From Pholiota molesta (lineage: Eukaryota; Basidiomycota; Agaricomycetes; Agaricales; Strophariaceae): a DNA stretch of 64,000 nt. The notes under the pieces were generated by a model that did not search any database, was not told the DNA's origin, and worked only from the letters and a program-made list of their open reading frames with translations. The position numbers were made by a program, and so were the translations under genes. The stretch covers positions 1,488,001 through 1,552,000 of the forward strand of contig JACGCK010000001.1 of the NCBI GenBank assembly GCA_014925825.1, written 5' to 3'. This document shows, piece after piece, positions 33,590 through 45,631 of this stretch (the stretch's first letter is position 1; each line of letters starts with the position of its first letter).

Positions 33590-36222
33590 TTAGGCGTAGT
33601 TCTCACGAGCCCACTTGGCACCCTCGACGAGGTTGATGAGGGAAGCTTCAGTCTCCTTCCAACCACGGGTCTTGAGGCCGCAATCCTAAAGGACAGAAGA
33701 TGTTAGGATGTGTCTGAAATATATAAAAAGTTACGAACAGGGTTGACGAAGAGGAGGGAATCGGGAAGGATGTCAAGCATCGATTTGAGACGATCCTTGA
33801 TCTCCTGGGATCCAGGAACACGGGGAGAGTGGATATCGTAGACACCAGGGCCGATCTGGTTGGAGTACCCGTAAGCCTTGAAGGTCTCGAGAAGCTTCAT
33901 GTCACTCTTCGAGGCTTCAATGGAGATGACATCAGCATCAAGACGCTGGATGGAGGGGAAGATATCGTCGAAGTCGGAGTAGCAGAAGTGAGAGTGGGTC
34001 TGCAGTTGATCAGTAACGCCGGCAGTGGAGAGCTTGAAGGAGTCAACAGCCCATTTGAGGTATGCATCCCAGTCAGAACGACGAAGAGGCAACTAAAGGA
34101 TATGTCAGAACATTTATAAAATAAGGATCTGAAAGAATGACGTACTCCTTCGCGAATAGCGGGCTCATCGACCTGGATAGCACTGATACCAGCCTTCTCG
34201 AGGTCGATAACCTCATCACGGAGGGCAAGAGCAAGTTGCTTGGATTGCAGCTCCCTCGAAACATCAGCACGGGGGAAAGACCAGTTGAGGATGGTGACGG
34301 GTCCAGTAAGCATTCCCTTCATGGGCTTGGTAGTCAGACTCTGAGCATAAGAGCTCCACTTCACGGTCATGGGGTGAGGGCGGCTAACATCGGAGACGAT
34401 GATAGGTGGGCGGACGTAACGGGAGCCGTAGCTCTGTACCCAGGCATTTTGCGTGAAGACAAAGCCCTGGAGCTGCTCTCCGAAGTACTGAACCATGTCG
34501 TTGCGCTCGGGCTCTCCGTGGACCAAGAGGTCAAGACCGATCTTCTCTTGGAAGCGAACGACGGTCTCAATCTCCTTCTTGATGAACTCCTCATATTGTT
34601 CCTCAGTGATCTCACCCTTGCCAAGTTTGGCACGAGCTTGACGAATCTCCTTGGTTTGCTATAGATATATGATGAGTAATGACAGATAAAAGGGATAGTC
34701 TGCGACGTACGGGGAAGGAACCAATGGTGGTAGTGGGGAACTTGGGAAGGTTAAGGTGTTTGGCCTGAATCTCCTTGCGAACGGCGAAGGGGCTCTTGCG
34801 CTCAAGTTGATCGGGAGTGATGGCAGCAACGCGCTTGCGGACAGTGTCATCAGAGTTGGTCTCAAAAGCACGACGCTTGGCAATGGAAATCTTGTTGGCC
34901 TCAAGGGCAGCAGCAACAGCTGCATCTTGGGAGCCAGACAGGACAGCGGCAATGGTAGAAACCTCGCCAGCCTTCTCCAGAGCGAAGGAGAACCAATCCT
35001 TCTGCTCCGCAGTCAACTTCGTCTCGGAAGCGAGAGTGACGGGGGTGTGGAGGAGGGAAGAAGAGGTAGAGATAATGACGCGATCCTGACCAAGAGCATC
35101 GATGGCCTTCTGACCGAGCTTAACTGCAGCAGCGAAATCAGTCTTCCAGATGTTACGACCGGAAACAACGCCAAGCGAGAGAACAATGTTGGTGGGCTTG
35201 ATGGCGGCGAGGACCTCATCGAGTTGTCCGGGAGCACGATCAAGGTCGATGTGGAGACCAGCAATAGGGAGCTTGGCAACGTAGTTCACGTTGGAGTCGA
35301 GACGGGAGAAGTAGGTGGTAAGAAGGATCTTAGGGGCAACCTTGGAAAGGGCGGTGTATGCAGCGGTGAACTGGGTCTCGAGAGTGGCAGCCTTGTCGAG
35401 GACGAGAATGGGCTCATCAACTTGAACCCATTCAGCACCGGCGGCCTTGAGATCTGCGAGGAGGGTTTCATAGACAGGGATAAGCTTGGGGAGCAAAGTG
35501 ATGGGCTGGAAGCCAGGCTTGGCACTCTTGCTGGCCTTTCCGAGAACGAGGAAAGAGATGGGTCCAAGGACAACGGGCCGGGTAGCAACGCCGGCGGCCT
35601 GCGCCTCCTTGAATTCTTCAACGGCCTTGTTGAAGTTCAATTTGAAGTCGGTCTCCTCAGAAAACTCGGGAACGACGAAATGGTAGTTCGAGTCGAACCT
35701 ATTTCAAAATGGACGAATATTTTCAGAAACGTTGCAATAGATAAGATAAATTTGCGCCTTACCATTTCTTCATCTCGGAGGCAGGGACATCAACACCATC
35801 GGACTGGCGTCCTCGGCCCATGGCGAAGTAGACATCAAGGGGGGACAATCCGAGGCCGACGTAGCGCTTAGGAATAACGTTGAACGCAGCGGAGTGATCG
35901 AGAACGTGATCGTAGAGCGAGAATTCACCACTGGGCGATAAATTTTGGCAATCAATCAAAATCGCAGAAATCGACATGATAGATAACAAACCTGGGGACG
36001 AAGTCGACGCCCTGAGCCTTGACGCTCGTCCAGCTGGTTTTCTTGACTTCGGCAGCAGCCTTGGTGAGATCGTCTGCGGAGATCTTGCCAGCCCAGTAAG
36101 CCTCGACAGCTTTCTTGACCTCTCGGTTGGCACCTGTTGGGAAATTGATCAGTAGATGTTGACAAGACCAGAAGACTAAACATACCGATGCGGGGGAAAC
36201 CAAGGACACTGGAAGACACCAT
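33590..36222 (-). CDS. MET6: Cobalamin-independent methionine synthase
   Basis: Seven exons or so; ATG at 36222 (exon 36186-36222: [13 protein letters not shown]), stop at 33590. About 765 residues, the normal length. The N-terminal half carries [61 protein letters not shown] and [16 protein letters not shown]. The C-terminal catalytic half carries [78 protein letters not shown] with the zinc-ligand His and Cys, [31 protein letters not shown], and [22 protein letters not shown]. It transfers the methyl group of 5-methyltetrahydrofolate (polyglutamate) to homocysteine in the cytosol. All frames are intact. Strongly biased codon use (for example CTC, AAG, GCC, GTC) suggests high expression. Confidence 0.97.
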
Positions 36223-36951
36223 GATTTGTGTTATGCGGAGAATGTGGGGGATGATAGGAAGAGGATGGATGAAATTTGGTGAGACCGTCTCTCTCTTATA
36301 AGAAGAGCCCGCACGTGCTGTAGCGCCTCCGATAATCGATAAATCGATCACGATTTGCAACTATTGCGCACATTCCGGCATTTCCAATGTGGTCTGATCT
36401 GATTATATCCTTCTCTTTTCTCATCAATCTTCCGTGAAGACTGAACCATGCCCGCAACTGACATACTTTTCCGAAGACCGTCACTAACATGACAGCGATA
36501 TGACAAGAGCCTGAGAACTAAGAATAGTATATACATGGCTTCCTTATAATTCCGAATACAGGACATATGTCAATGACCAGTCACTACTTATTATTATTTT
36601 TTGCGCGAGACAATTGCAAGGATCCTCGGCCGACGAATACCCTGCCTAGTTATGTATGAGGTTGTCAATCGCGAGTTTTATCATGTATAGCCAAGAGATT
36701 AGACCGTCCGCATCTACGTTGACGCGGTGTTGGAGAGCGGCGTGATCAATACCCAGTACACGCCCCTGGCTGCATAGGGGTCAGTCTAAATGAATGCACA
36801 AGGACGAAGTCGACGACGAACCGTCCTTGAGTGTGAATATTTGAAGTTTGAACGAGGACTGGTGAGAAATAGAATCAAAAGAATGGAAGGATAAAGAACG
36901 TCGATGTTGTTGAAAAGAATATGATAAACAAAGATGCCTGCATCGTTAAGT
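36223..36951. other. Intergenic: MET6 promoter and kinase 3' side
   Basis: About 730 bases between the MET6 start and the kinase stop, both genes on the minus strand. Contains the MET6 5' region, with a pyrimidine-rich strand before the start. No gene recognised; frames at 36296-36566 are motif-free. Confidence 0.45.
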
Positions 36952-38463
36952 TCATGAGCTGCTCGATCCAGACAGTGCTTTGATGCGCTGGAGGGCAGTA
37001 CGAAAAATATGTGTCCTGGGTCTCTTTGCCTTGACGGTGGCGATTGGGGCTTGTACCTTGGAAATGAAACTGAGATCCGCTGGTGGACCAAGTCCTTCGT
37101 CCTCCACAATCTCGGGAACGCTGAGATCGGGTTGGACGGGATGCGTCGCAGGCGTGATAGGGCCTTTGCTTTCTGGACCAGACGAGGCTGACGAAGGTCC
37201 AGAGTCAGAGGATGGGGGTGAGTATGGAACACGGAGAGAATGCGTTGACTCAGTGCCCCCGATGATGAAGTCGCCTAGATTGCTTGCCTGGAGGACATTG
37301 GCATGAGGAAGTTTCAGATGAGGATTCGCCTCGAGCTCAGGATGATTAACCACAGGACTGGGGAAGAGATACTGTTCGTCCGAGCTGATGCATTTCAAAG
37401 GCGTTTCACTCGAAGCGGCAAGGATAGCGTTCGCATCGGCATTATTGGGCTCTTCGGGGGGACAGTGGATGGCAGATTGTTGGACCTCGACATCCACAGG
37501 AGTAATGCTCTTCCCAGCGTCAATATCCGTTTCGTCTACAAAGAATGCATTGAGTTCAAGAACCTCCCTTCTGAGCGTTGGAAGGAGCATGCGACGAAGA
37601 GGGTTGACAACGAAGACCTTCTTCAGGATGGTGTTGACTCCTGAAGAGATGGGCAAAGCCTGCTGAAGAAAGTTGTTATCTTTCATGTAAGCAGCGAAAC
37701 AGTCGTCCTCCGAAGTAGCATATCGCCAGGGGTTTCTTCCAGTGATCATGTTCGTTAGAATGACCGCTAATGCCCAGACATCATTATGGCGAGTCGAGTA
37801 GTTTCCAGTTTTGATTTCTCGACCGATACACTCTAGAAAATAGTAAGTAAGATATAAAAAGATATGCTTACTCTACTCACCTGGACTCATATAATAAGAG
37901 CTACCGCAACCGAAATCGTGGCAAACTGGGCTCTTGATCGAAAGTCCAAAGTCGGCCAGACGAATATCGGTGCCATCGTAAGAACAGAGGACATTCTCGG
38001 GTTTGATGTCACGATGAAAAACCCCTAAATCATGACAATGCTGTACGGCATCGACGAGTTTGATGAAGGCAGACTTGATGAGCCGACCGTTATTGTGAAA
38101 AAGACGTTTTTCTGTGATAGCGGAGAAGAGATCACCACCAGGGCCAAGGTCCAAGACGACATATACGAATTTCTCGTCACAAAAGGCCTCGTGGAACGTC
38201 ACAATATTCGGATGTCCAGAAACAAGCTCGTGCAAAGAGAACTCGCGTTGTTGCAGAAGATCGGTGTGAGAACCAGGTACCGGTTTGTTGAGGCATTTTA
38301 TAGCGTAGAATTTAGGTTTAGAGGCCGAGCTAGCAGCCTCTATGGCGCGATAAACTTTTCCGTATGCCCCAGCTCCCAAGGCTTCGTGTAGGTGAAAACG
38401 GCCGTTGTCTAGAATACGGCCGGCGAAGTCGGGCATGAGTTCTGTTGCAGCGATGCGGCCCAT
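36952..38463 (-). CDS. Ser/Thr protein kinase, Ran1/Sks1-like
   Basis: Two exons (37881-38463 and 36952-37832) give 487 residues. The kinase domain starts near residue 22: LGAGAYGKVYRAIEAA (Gly loop), FYAIKCLNK (VAIK Lys), VVLDLGPGGDLFSAI, HRDIKPENVLC (catalytic loop), ADFGLSIKSP (DFG), SYYMSPECIGREI (APE-like SPE), NDVWALAVILTNMITGRNPW. This short-loop 'PGGDLFSAITEK' type with GRNPWRYA matches Ran1/Pat1, Sks1 and Vhs1 kinases, which act in nutrient signalling and the switch to meiosis. The C-terminal 170 residues are acidic and Ser/Pro-rich, with PYSPPSSDSGPSSASSG. The exact subfamily is inference. It shares a 508-bp divergent region with the xylitol dehydrogenase gene. Confidence 0.88.
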
Positions 38464-38971
38464 GTTGACAGTGAAAATAAAGGTTTCGGTGGTTTAGAAC
38501 AGTAAAGTTTGAATGAATGAATGCAGATTTCAAGCCAGTTGAAATGTGGTTGGTAAAAGTTGAAGTAAAGTTGCGATATCAAAGAAAACTCTTGAGAGTG
38601 TTATCGTCTTTGTCCATTGTCTGAGCCTGGTTCAGACTGGCAACATAGGAGAATCTAGTCACAAAAGTCGACGCCGACAAGGATGGAACGGAACAGAAAC
38701 ATCGAAAGATACATTCCAGTGGTTGAATCAGTAATAAATCAAACGTTGTTCGCAGGTGAGCATGCGCCAGGGGATGAAGGTAGAGAGAAAGATAGGAGAC
38801 TGGGTCGTGCCGGCATTAAGCCGAGTTATCTCCGTAGGCGGGCGTCCGGTCCGCTTCGAGGTACTTTGGACTTGGACGAGTGCTCAAATGACTTAAAGTA
38901 CGATGGCTTTGCATAACGCGGCTGTTTAACTCTTTCCCCCAAACCACCAAGCAGATACATCCATCCATCAA
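38464..38971. promoter_or_regulatory. Divergent promoter kinase / polyol dehydrogenase
   Basis: 508 bp between two divergent ATGs. An ORF at 38683-38916 has no motif. No specific operator identified. Confidence 0.4.
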
Positions 38972-40719
38972 ATGTCTGATAACCCATCTTTCGTCCTTCG
39001 CGGTATCGAGGATGTTGTATACGAACAACGTCCTATTCCTGAAGGTATATCATTGAAACACTCTTGGACAACCTCTAGATCAGGCTAAGAGCCGCGATTG
39101 TCGTTTAGTAAAAGGAGATGAAGTACTGGTTGCCGTAAAGAAGACAGGTTAGTGCGTTTATGGATCCATCTTCCGCCATCGTGAGCCCAATTAATGTCTT
39201 TCAAATAATCAGGTATCTGCGGTTCAGATGTACTGATTTATCATGAGATCGCACTGCTCGATGTTGATTATTGGCTCTCAAGGTTCATTATCTCGTCGAA
39301 GGCCGTATCGGAGATTTTGTTGTTGAAAAACCAATGGTGCGTTGATTATGCATCTTGAATCCGAATTGTGTGATCTGATATTATCAGCCCCTAGGTACTT
39401 GGACACGAGTCCTCTGGTATCATTGCGAAGGGTAAATCTTCAACTAGATCACCAAGTGTCGCTCTTTTCAATTATAATATTCAGTTGGTCCCAATGTTAA
39501 GCACCTCAAAGCTGGTGATCGAGTAGCGATGGAACCTGGAGCTACTTGCCGTTAGTATTTGCTTTGGCGTTTCAATCCACTCATTTCCCAATGCTGACGA
39601 CCCTTCTATACCAGGTGCTTGCGAATTTTGTAAAGCTGGACGATACGAGGTAATGCTTTGATATTATTCCACGTTCGCAGCTTCCTCTGAAGCTTTACGT
39701 CTATATTTAGCTTTGCCCTGATATTGTCTTCGCTGCAACTCCCCCATACGATGGGACATTGGGTCGCTATTATCGTTTACCGGCTGATTTGGCCTATCCT
39801 CTCCCGGAGAACGTTTCTCTCGAAGATGGCGCGATGGTGAGAAATTTCTAAATTTTCCACAGGCATTATTAAACCCGCTATTAGATGGAGCCCCTTGCCG
39901 TTGGTGTTCATTCGGTTTCCAACTTGGGAGGTCTTCGCACGAACCAGACGATTGCGGTCTTTGGATGCGGCCCAGTGGGCCTTTTGTGCATGGCCGTTGC
40001 AAAGGCTATCGGAGCGTCCCGCATTATCGCTGTTGATATTGTTCCTCAACGCCTTGAATTCGCGAAGAAATACGCAGCAACAGAGACATACCTGCCACTC
40101 AAACCTAACGAGGGCGAAAGTAAGATTGACTACAGCAGGAGAAATGCGGCCAACATGAAGAAAGAACTCGTCATCGAGGATAGAGGAAAGAACTCTATTG
40201 ATCTTGTCATTGACGCTAGCGGTGCAGAAGCCTCTATTCAAACGGGTTTCTACGTCGTAAAAGCTGGAGGGACCTTCGTTCAGGTAAATATGAGCCACAT
40301 CCATTGCTGTATCAATTATTTACCAGCTCTCTCTAGGTCGGTATGGGTAACCCGAACATCACACTTAACCTTGGTCTCCTAATGACCAAAGAGCTTAATT
40401 ACAAAGGCTCATTCCGATACGGCGTATGTCCTATCATTATTTTTTGAAAATCCCTTCTCAATTAGATTTACTAGCCTGGCGACTACCCTCTCGCCATCTC
40501 TTTGGTTGCTACTGGAAAAATTGACCTTAAGCCACTTGTTACCCATCGGTTCGACTCATTCAATGTAAATACACTCTCTTCCGAAGCTCACTCCATACCT
40601 ACCTTTAGATTCAAATTTGATGAGGCTATATTGCATTTAAAGCAACCCGTGCTGGAAAAAGCGAGGACGGCAAGGGTGTCATTAAGGCAATTATCAACGG
40701 TCCTGACGCCGAAGACTAG
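38972..40719 (+). CDS. Xylitol/sorbitol dehydrogenase (zinc MDR family), frame broken in last exon
   Basis: About ten short exons. ATG at 38972 (exon 38972-39044: MSDNPSFVLRGIEDVVYEQRPIPE), next exon from 39109 (VKGDEVLVAVKKTG). Zinc site and fold markers: ICGSDVHYLVEGRIGDFVVEKPM, VLGHESSGIIAK, DRVAMEPGATCRACEFCKAGRYE, LCPDIVFAATPPYDGTLGRYY. The Rossmann motif is AVFGCGPVGLLCMAVAKAIGASRIIAVDI. Then comes SIDLVIDASGAEASIQTG and the C-terminal GSFRYGPGDYPLAISLVATGKI. NAD-linked oxidation of xylitol or sorbitol to the ketose is expected; Asp in VDI favours NAD. In the last exon the frame HRFKFDEAIL is followed by one missing base near 40633, after which AFKATRAGKSEDGKG and NGPDAED* (stop 40717-40719) continue in the next frame; unshifted reading ends at 40753. 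Confidence 0.9.
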
Positions 40720-40980
40720 ATTGCTTTCGAACTTACGGGCGGATGTTGGGTAGAAATTTTAAGTAGAAGAATGTTCCTTGTAATTATTGTTTAAGTGTTG
40801 TAATCTACCATGACAAGATACAAGGCCTTGGCGCAGCATAGATTCAATTGAATGGCTTCAAATCATTTTGATATTTAGCAAGCCAACGTCTCACAGAAGG
40901 ATAGGTGTGAAATTTACATGAAAACCTTGCACGCCGGTAATATAATGAGTGCAAGCTGCCCCAAAACCACATCTACAGCT

Positions 40981-42285
40981 TTAACTTTCGGCCTCAGCAG
41001 TTGGATGGTCGTGTGGCCACCAATCTGGCCACCATGGAATGACATTCCACTTGGAAATTTTGTCTCCGTTTGTGATCTCAAACTGAAGATTGAGATCACC
41101 TCTTTCAGCGCCACCCACATGTTCGAGACGTAAGAGAGCAAGTCCTATACCACTGTGTGTACTGAGAAGCTTTCCTGTCCCTCTTGGTCGTGGTCCCTGC
41201 CTTTCAGGATTTGCGCTGACAGCTTTGATGTCGATATTTGCCGCAAATTGAGTTGAAGCGGGCTCTGTGGGTCTATAAATCGATAAATGAGTTTTTTCCC
41301 CTCAGCAACTGAAATAGAACATGGGACGAACGTCTGCTCTAGTTTATGGATGATAATCGGCAGTATCCGTTTTCGAACTACACCAGTATGGTATGTACGG
41401 ACGGTGAGCTCTTGGCCTACATAACAGCCTTTTCTGAAATCCACTAGATGTTGTCATTAGATTGGGCAGGAGCGAATTGTCTAAATTTGGCACTTACAAC
41501 CACCCATAGCATCGAGGTTTGAATCCATTGGAAACGCTTGCATCGGTGGAATATCTGGAAGGCCTTCCGGGACGCCATGCAATAGTCGGTGAAGAACGTA
41601 GTCTTCAGCAGATACAAGATCATGCGTAGCTAGTTCCTGGGCTGATGGAAATGTCACTCTGCAGTCCAAAAATAAAATAGAATAGAATACAACTAACGTT
41701 TTTCGCCCTTCTTCACAAGCAGTCGGCGTCCCATACCAATGCTCTTCTATCGCGAATAATATGATCTTGTGAACCCCATGGCCATTCTTGGGATTCAGTC
41801 CAGACAGGTTCCACTGCCCCACTTCTCCCCCACAACCATTGTCTCTTTGTTTCCCACTCTTGGTCTTTTAAGACCCCCAGGAGGACCATACGTCATATTC
41901 ATCAGTTGCGTTCCGAATTTTGACTTTTGAGCGCAAAACATGGCGCTTCAAATACGATAAAAGCGGCGGCGCTTCAGATTCTCGCACATCGTATTCCAAT
42001 AAGTACCCGTTACTTGTCGCGTACAAGAATATGTCGTACATGACTCTGCCCTACATCAGAGGGCAATGTTCAACTTAGCCTGGCCGACAAGCAGACGAGA
42101 ATGCGTGCCTGAGCATGGAGTATCGTGGAGAACTGGCTTCGAGGAGGTTCCCGGACAGAGGTTGCAAGAAGACCGTTGAGGAATTCCGAAGAATGAGGAC
42201 CATTGATGGAGAGAATTCCTCTGTGTGCTATTGGCGCAATTGATGGTGTTGTTCGAAGAAGCCTCTGCAGTATGTGAGGAGGCAT
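40981..42285 (-). CDS. IBA57: IBA57, mitochondrial Fe-S assembly factor (two frame breaks)
   Basis: Start ATG at 42285 ([23 protein letters not shown], a basic mitochondrial-type leader); stop at 40981. GcvT-fold blocks in order: [90 protein letters not shown], and the family signature [26 protein letters not shown]. Then come [13 protein letters not shown] and the end, [19 protein letters not shown]57 works with Isa1/Isa2 to make [4Fe-4S] clusters for aconitase and lipoate synthase. The frame breaks twice by one base: in the G5 run (C5 on +) at 41874-41878 and at 41736-41737, where the family-type DRRALGMGRRLL requires one more G. Confidence 0.9.
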
Positions 42286-42925
42286 AGCTAAAGTTAAGAC
42301 CAAGTTACATAGTAATAAGGTCCTGTCACATTACACACGTGATATCAGCCGTGACCGACCGCTTGGGATCATCCATTTTCTATGTACGGCTTCGCAGGTC
42401 TTCCGCCAGATTGTCTGAAATACTTATCACTCTAACAACCACCTTTGACTACAGCGGGGCATGGTCCGTAATTTCATCCATTTTGATGCATACCAAATGC
42501 ATACCTCACTTATCGTGGAGTAGTTGGATATGCGAAAGCGATTCAAAGACAATATCAAAAGGCCGCAATTTGAATACACTTCTCGAACATCGCCTACGAA
42601 CTCGGACCCGTAAATCGACTGAGAATGCCCTAGTATGATGACCAACTTGAAATGATGACCATCCTTCAGTGTGCGATTATCATCTTGAATTTACAGTATA
42701 ATATTCTCACCTGCAGTGATTCACTGATTAGTGATCATGGAACTACTGCGTACATAGTACGAGTAGTGTCAATGTGCTTCTGCAAGATTACTCATCCATG
42801 AATGTGCTTATTCATACCCAATCTCATAGTATGTTGCTACTATGGCGTCACTCTATTCCCCTATATATATATAAGAGGCTTCTCTACGAAAAACTATCCA
42901 AACTATCTTGATCAACAATAACACA
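42286..42925. promoter_or_regulatory. Divergent promoter IBA57 / GST
   Basis: 640 bp between divergent ATGs. A TATATATATA tract at about 42882 lies about 45 bp before the GST start and may act as its TATA element. Confidence 0.45.
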
Positions 42926-44017
42926 ATGTCGAAGGCTACGACTAAGCGCTTCACTCTATACACTGCTGCCACTCCTAATGGACATCAAGTGTCAGTCTTT
43001 CTTGAGGAACTGAAGGCAATCAACCCATCGATTGACTACGAGTGAGACTTCCCATCTCCAACACAAGTGACGCTTGCTAACATACTAGAATGTGAAGTGT
43101 GTTCAAAATTGACATCTCGACTAATGTGCAGAAAGTGCGTAGCGTATATTTACAAATATACCTTTGCTCTCTCATTTATTAAATCCCCGCCCTTCTGTCT
43201 TTCAGGAAGATTGGTTCATCAAGCTGAACCCCAATGGAAGGATCCCCGTTCTGGTTGACCATTCGCGGAACGACTTCGTTGTCTTTGAGACGGCTGCCAT
43301 TCTGTTGTACCTCGCTCAACATTACGACAAGGCATACGTCTTTTGGTTTGATCCCGAGAAGGAGCCAGATTTCCATAGCGAATTGTTGCAATGGATTTTC
43401 TTTGCAGTAAGCTTATTTTTCTTTTCTAGTGTTATCATTTCCTCATGGCTATTTCTTTTCAAGCACGGCGGTGTAGGTCCTATGCAAGGCCAATGTATGT
43501 TATCGTCCAAAGCCTCCCGATAACCATCGTTCAATATATGATTTTTCTTCAGCCAACCACTTTAACCGCTATGCTCCTGAGGTTATTCCTTATGCCAAGA
43601 AACGTGAGTGTATCCTTAGCATTGATAAAGTTGAAGTAATACACATGCTTATGCGGTCGATATTCAGGTTATCTCGACGAAACCAAGCGCCTTTATGGTG
43701 TCCTTGAGATTCGCCTAAAGGATCGGGACTGGCTCGTAGGCCCAGCCAGAGGAAAATACACCATTGCCGAGAGCAAAGCATTCCCATGGTACGCATACCT
43801 ATTTGTGAAAAAAATAAATGCCATTAAACTTTCGAACGACGCAGGGTCCGAATCCACGATTTCGCTGGGATTGAAACCCTGGATGAGTGGCCAAATGTCA
43901 GAGTAAGTGTTTTAATCATGTCTAATTTATGTTGTCCAACTAGTTACATATCAGGATTGGGTTAAACGGAATTTGGCCAGACACGAAACGCAACTTGGTC
44001 TCCAGGTTCCAAAGTAA
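42926..44017 (+). CDS. Glutathione S-transferase, Ure2p/GstA-like
   Basis: About seven exons from the ATG at 42926 to the TAA at 44015-44017. The N-terminal thioredoxin-like domain reads [23 protein letters not shown], then [30 protein letters not shown] and [16 protein letters not shown]; Asn of TPNGH is the catalytic-type residue of this class, and NGRIPVL holds the cis-Pro. The alpha-helical domain has [71 protein letters not shown] and a C-terminal [14 protein letters not shown]. It would conjugate glutathione to electrophiles or act as a peroxidase in stress defence. Length (about 240 residues) fits the class. Confidence 0.92.
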
Positions 44018-44633
44018 ATGGACGGCAGCCTTTGAGAAAGGAAATGCAGATATTTTGTGTTGTATACAAGTACTGGTTAATAACCAAAAAGCGAAATACA
44101 GATGAGATGTTACTTTTATATTCTGACATTTGCATCGAAAGAACCGAATCTCTGATGTTTGTATGCGCGATATGTTACTTCAGGCAGAAGTAAAGGTGTT
44201 TCTCCATCAACGATCTTTATTACCGTCATACATATAATCTACATACAATCACAATCACGCTACACGACGTACCAATACACAAAATAATTTACAGCAATCA
44301 GGCACCAGAAACGAGAAATGACATGACATATCACAACCTTACCGTCCCAGCCCCCGTTCTGGGCAGGCGCTCTTCATACTACTAGGCACCCCAAGAAAAA
44401 TTTGAATAAGAACGAAAATTGAACTGTTGAATGAAGGAAGGTGCATAAAGAGGGGGGAGAAAGGAAGTCGAATGCAAGGAATTACGCGGTTTTTGTGCGA
44501 CGAAAACTCAGATACAACATTTTAATGTTGTTGAAAGTATGCTGCCTGAAACGTTCACCTTGCGAAAGGTTCGTTTCCATATTAACATACGGGTAGGCAA
44601 ATGCAGTCATGCATCGCTCAGATGCCACTACGG
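44018..44633. other. Intergenic, convergent 3' ends
   Basis: About 615 bases between GST and the following minus-strand gene. Expected to hold both 3' UTRs; no gene recognised. Confidence 0.45.
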
Positions 44634-45631
44634 TCAACGAGTGGAGAGCATGGGTTGCCAAACACCGTATGAAACTTCTTCCAAATGATGGAGCACAACG
44701 CGATCCCAAACAATTGGAATGACATTTGCCTAAGTACATAGATCAGGATGAATAAAGCGATTTGCGATTCAGTGATTGTGAGTACATACCTGAAGATAAT
44801 GCACACATGCCCTGGACACTCGCCTGGCGAGCGTCTCTAGGTTTATGCGCCCATCATAGCCATCCAGAGGGATTTCATATGTGAGTGATGAGTAACCTGC
44901 CCACTAAACGCGACATTAAAGTTTTAGAACGTGGATAACACGAGTAGAAGAGCATTATACTCACTTTAATTTTCAAATAAATCCGGCCGCGACCGTCTGC
45001 GTGTAAATCGTGAAAAGAGTATGCATTATGTCCCGAGAGGCGAATTCGGTGTTGCGCTTCGTCGAGGCCAATGCCGGTCGAGAATGAACCCTTCCTCTTG
45101 AATTTCAGGTGGACAGCACTTGGGCTGCGGTATGGGTCAATGGCAGGCGGAGCAACAAAGGAGACTGTCGAGTGTCGGCGGGTTCTAGGCATGATCATCG
45201 AACCCGAATGCCCACCCACGGACATTGACATCTGCCGGCCACCATCATAGTAGGGGTCCTCATAGTCGTAAGCCGCTAACAAGGGAGGTCAACTAAAATA
45301 AGAACCGAAATATAGATTGAATATGCACCTTGACTGGTTAGTCGATGACTCATGGGCACAACGGCGCTGCTGGGGGGGGCATAAATCTGATACGGAGCTT
45401 GGTACTATTTAGAGATTATGAATGTTGTTAGAGATTTTATTATCTAGAATTCGAGATGTGCAGGTAAAGACGTACATCAGTTCCAGTCATACCATCTGGG
45501 TACGCTTGTTGAGGATACGGGGTGCCCGGATAGCCACCGGACTGGCGGCGCGAGAGGGATCTAGACATGGATCTGGACATGGATCTGGACATGTAGGGGT
45601 CGTAATTTTCATAGCTTGCGCTGTATGCCAT
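44634..45631 (-). CDS. Conserved fungal protein of unknown function
   Basis: Five or so exons from the ATG at 45631 to the TGA at 44634-44636. The N-terminus is low-complexity: MAYSASYENYDPYMSRSM with three SMSRS repeats, then Pro/Tyr/Gln (PGTPYPQQAYPDG, YQAPYQIYAPP). The C-terminal half looks folded: VHLKFKRKGSFSTGIGLDEA, RIRLSGHNAYSFHDLHADG, RGRIYLKIKWAGYSSLTYEI, PLDGYDGRINLETLARRVSRA, NVIPIVWDRVVLHHLEEVSY, GVWQPMLSTR. I remember this architecture as widespread in Agaricomycetes, with no assigned function. No signal peptide or membrane segment. The disordered head plus compact beta-rich tail suggests an adaptor or a surface-associated protein, but this is a guess. Confidence 0.75.

Noticed and set aside
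34756..35871. 371-codon plus-strand frame
   Set aside because: Antisense shadow of MET6, caused by its strong codon bias.
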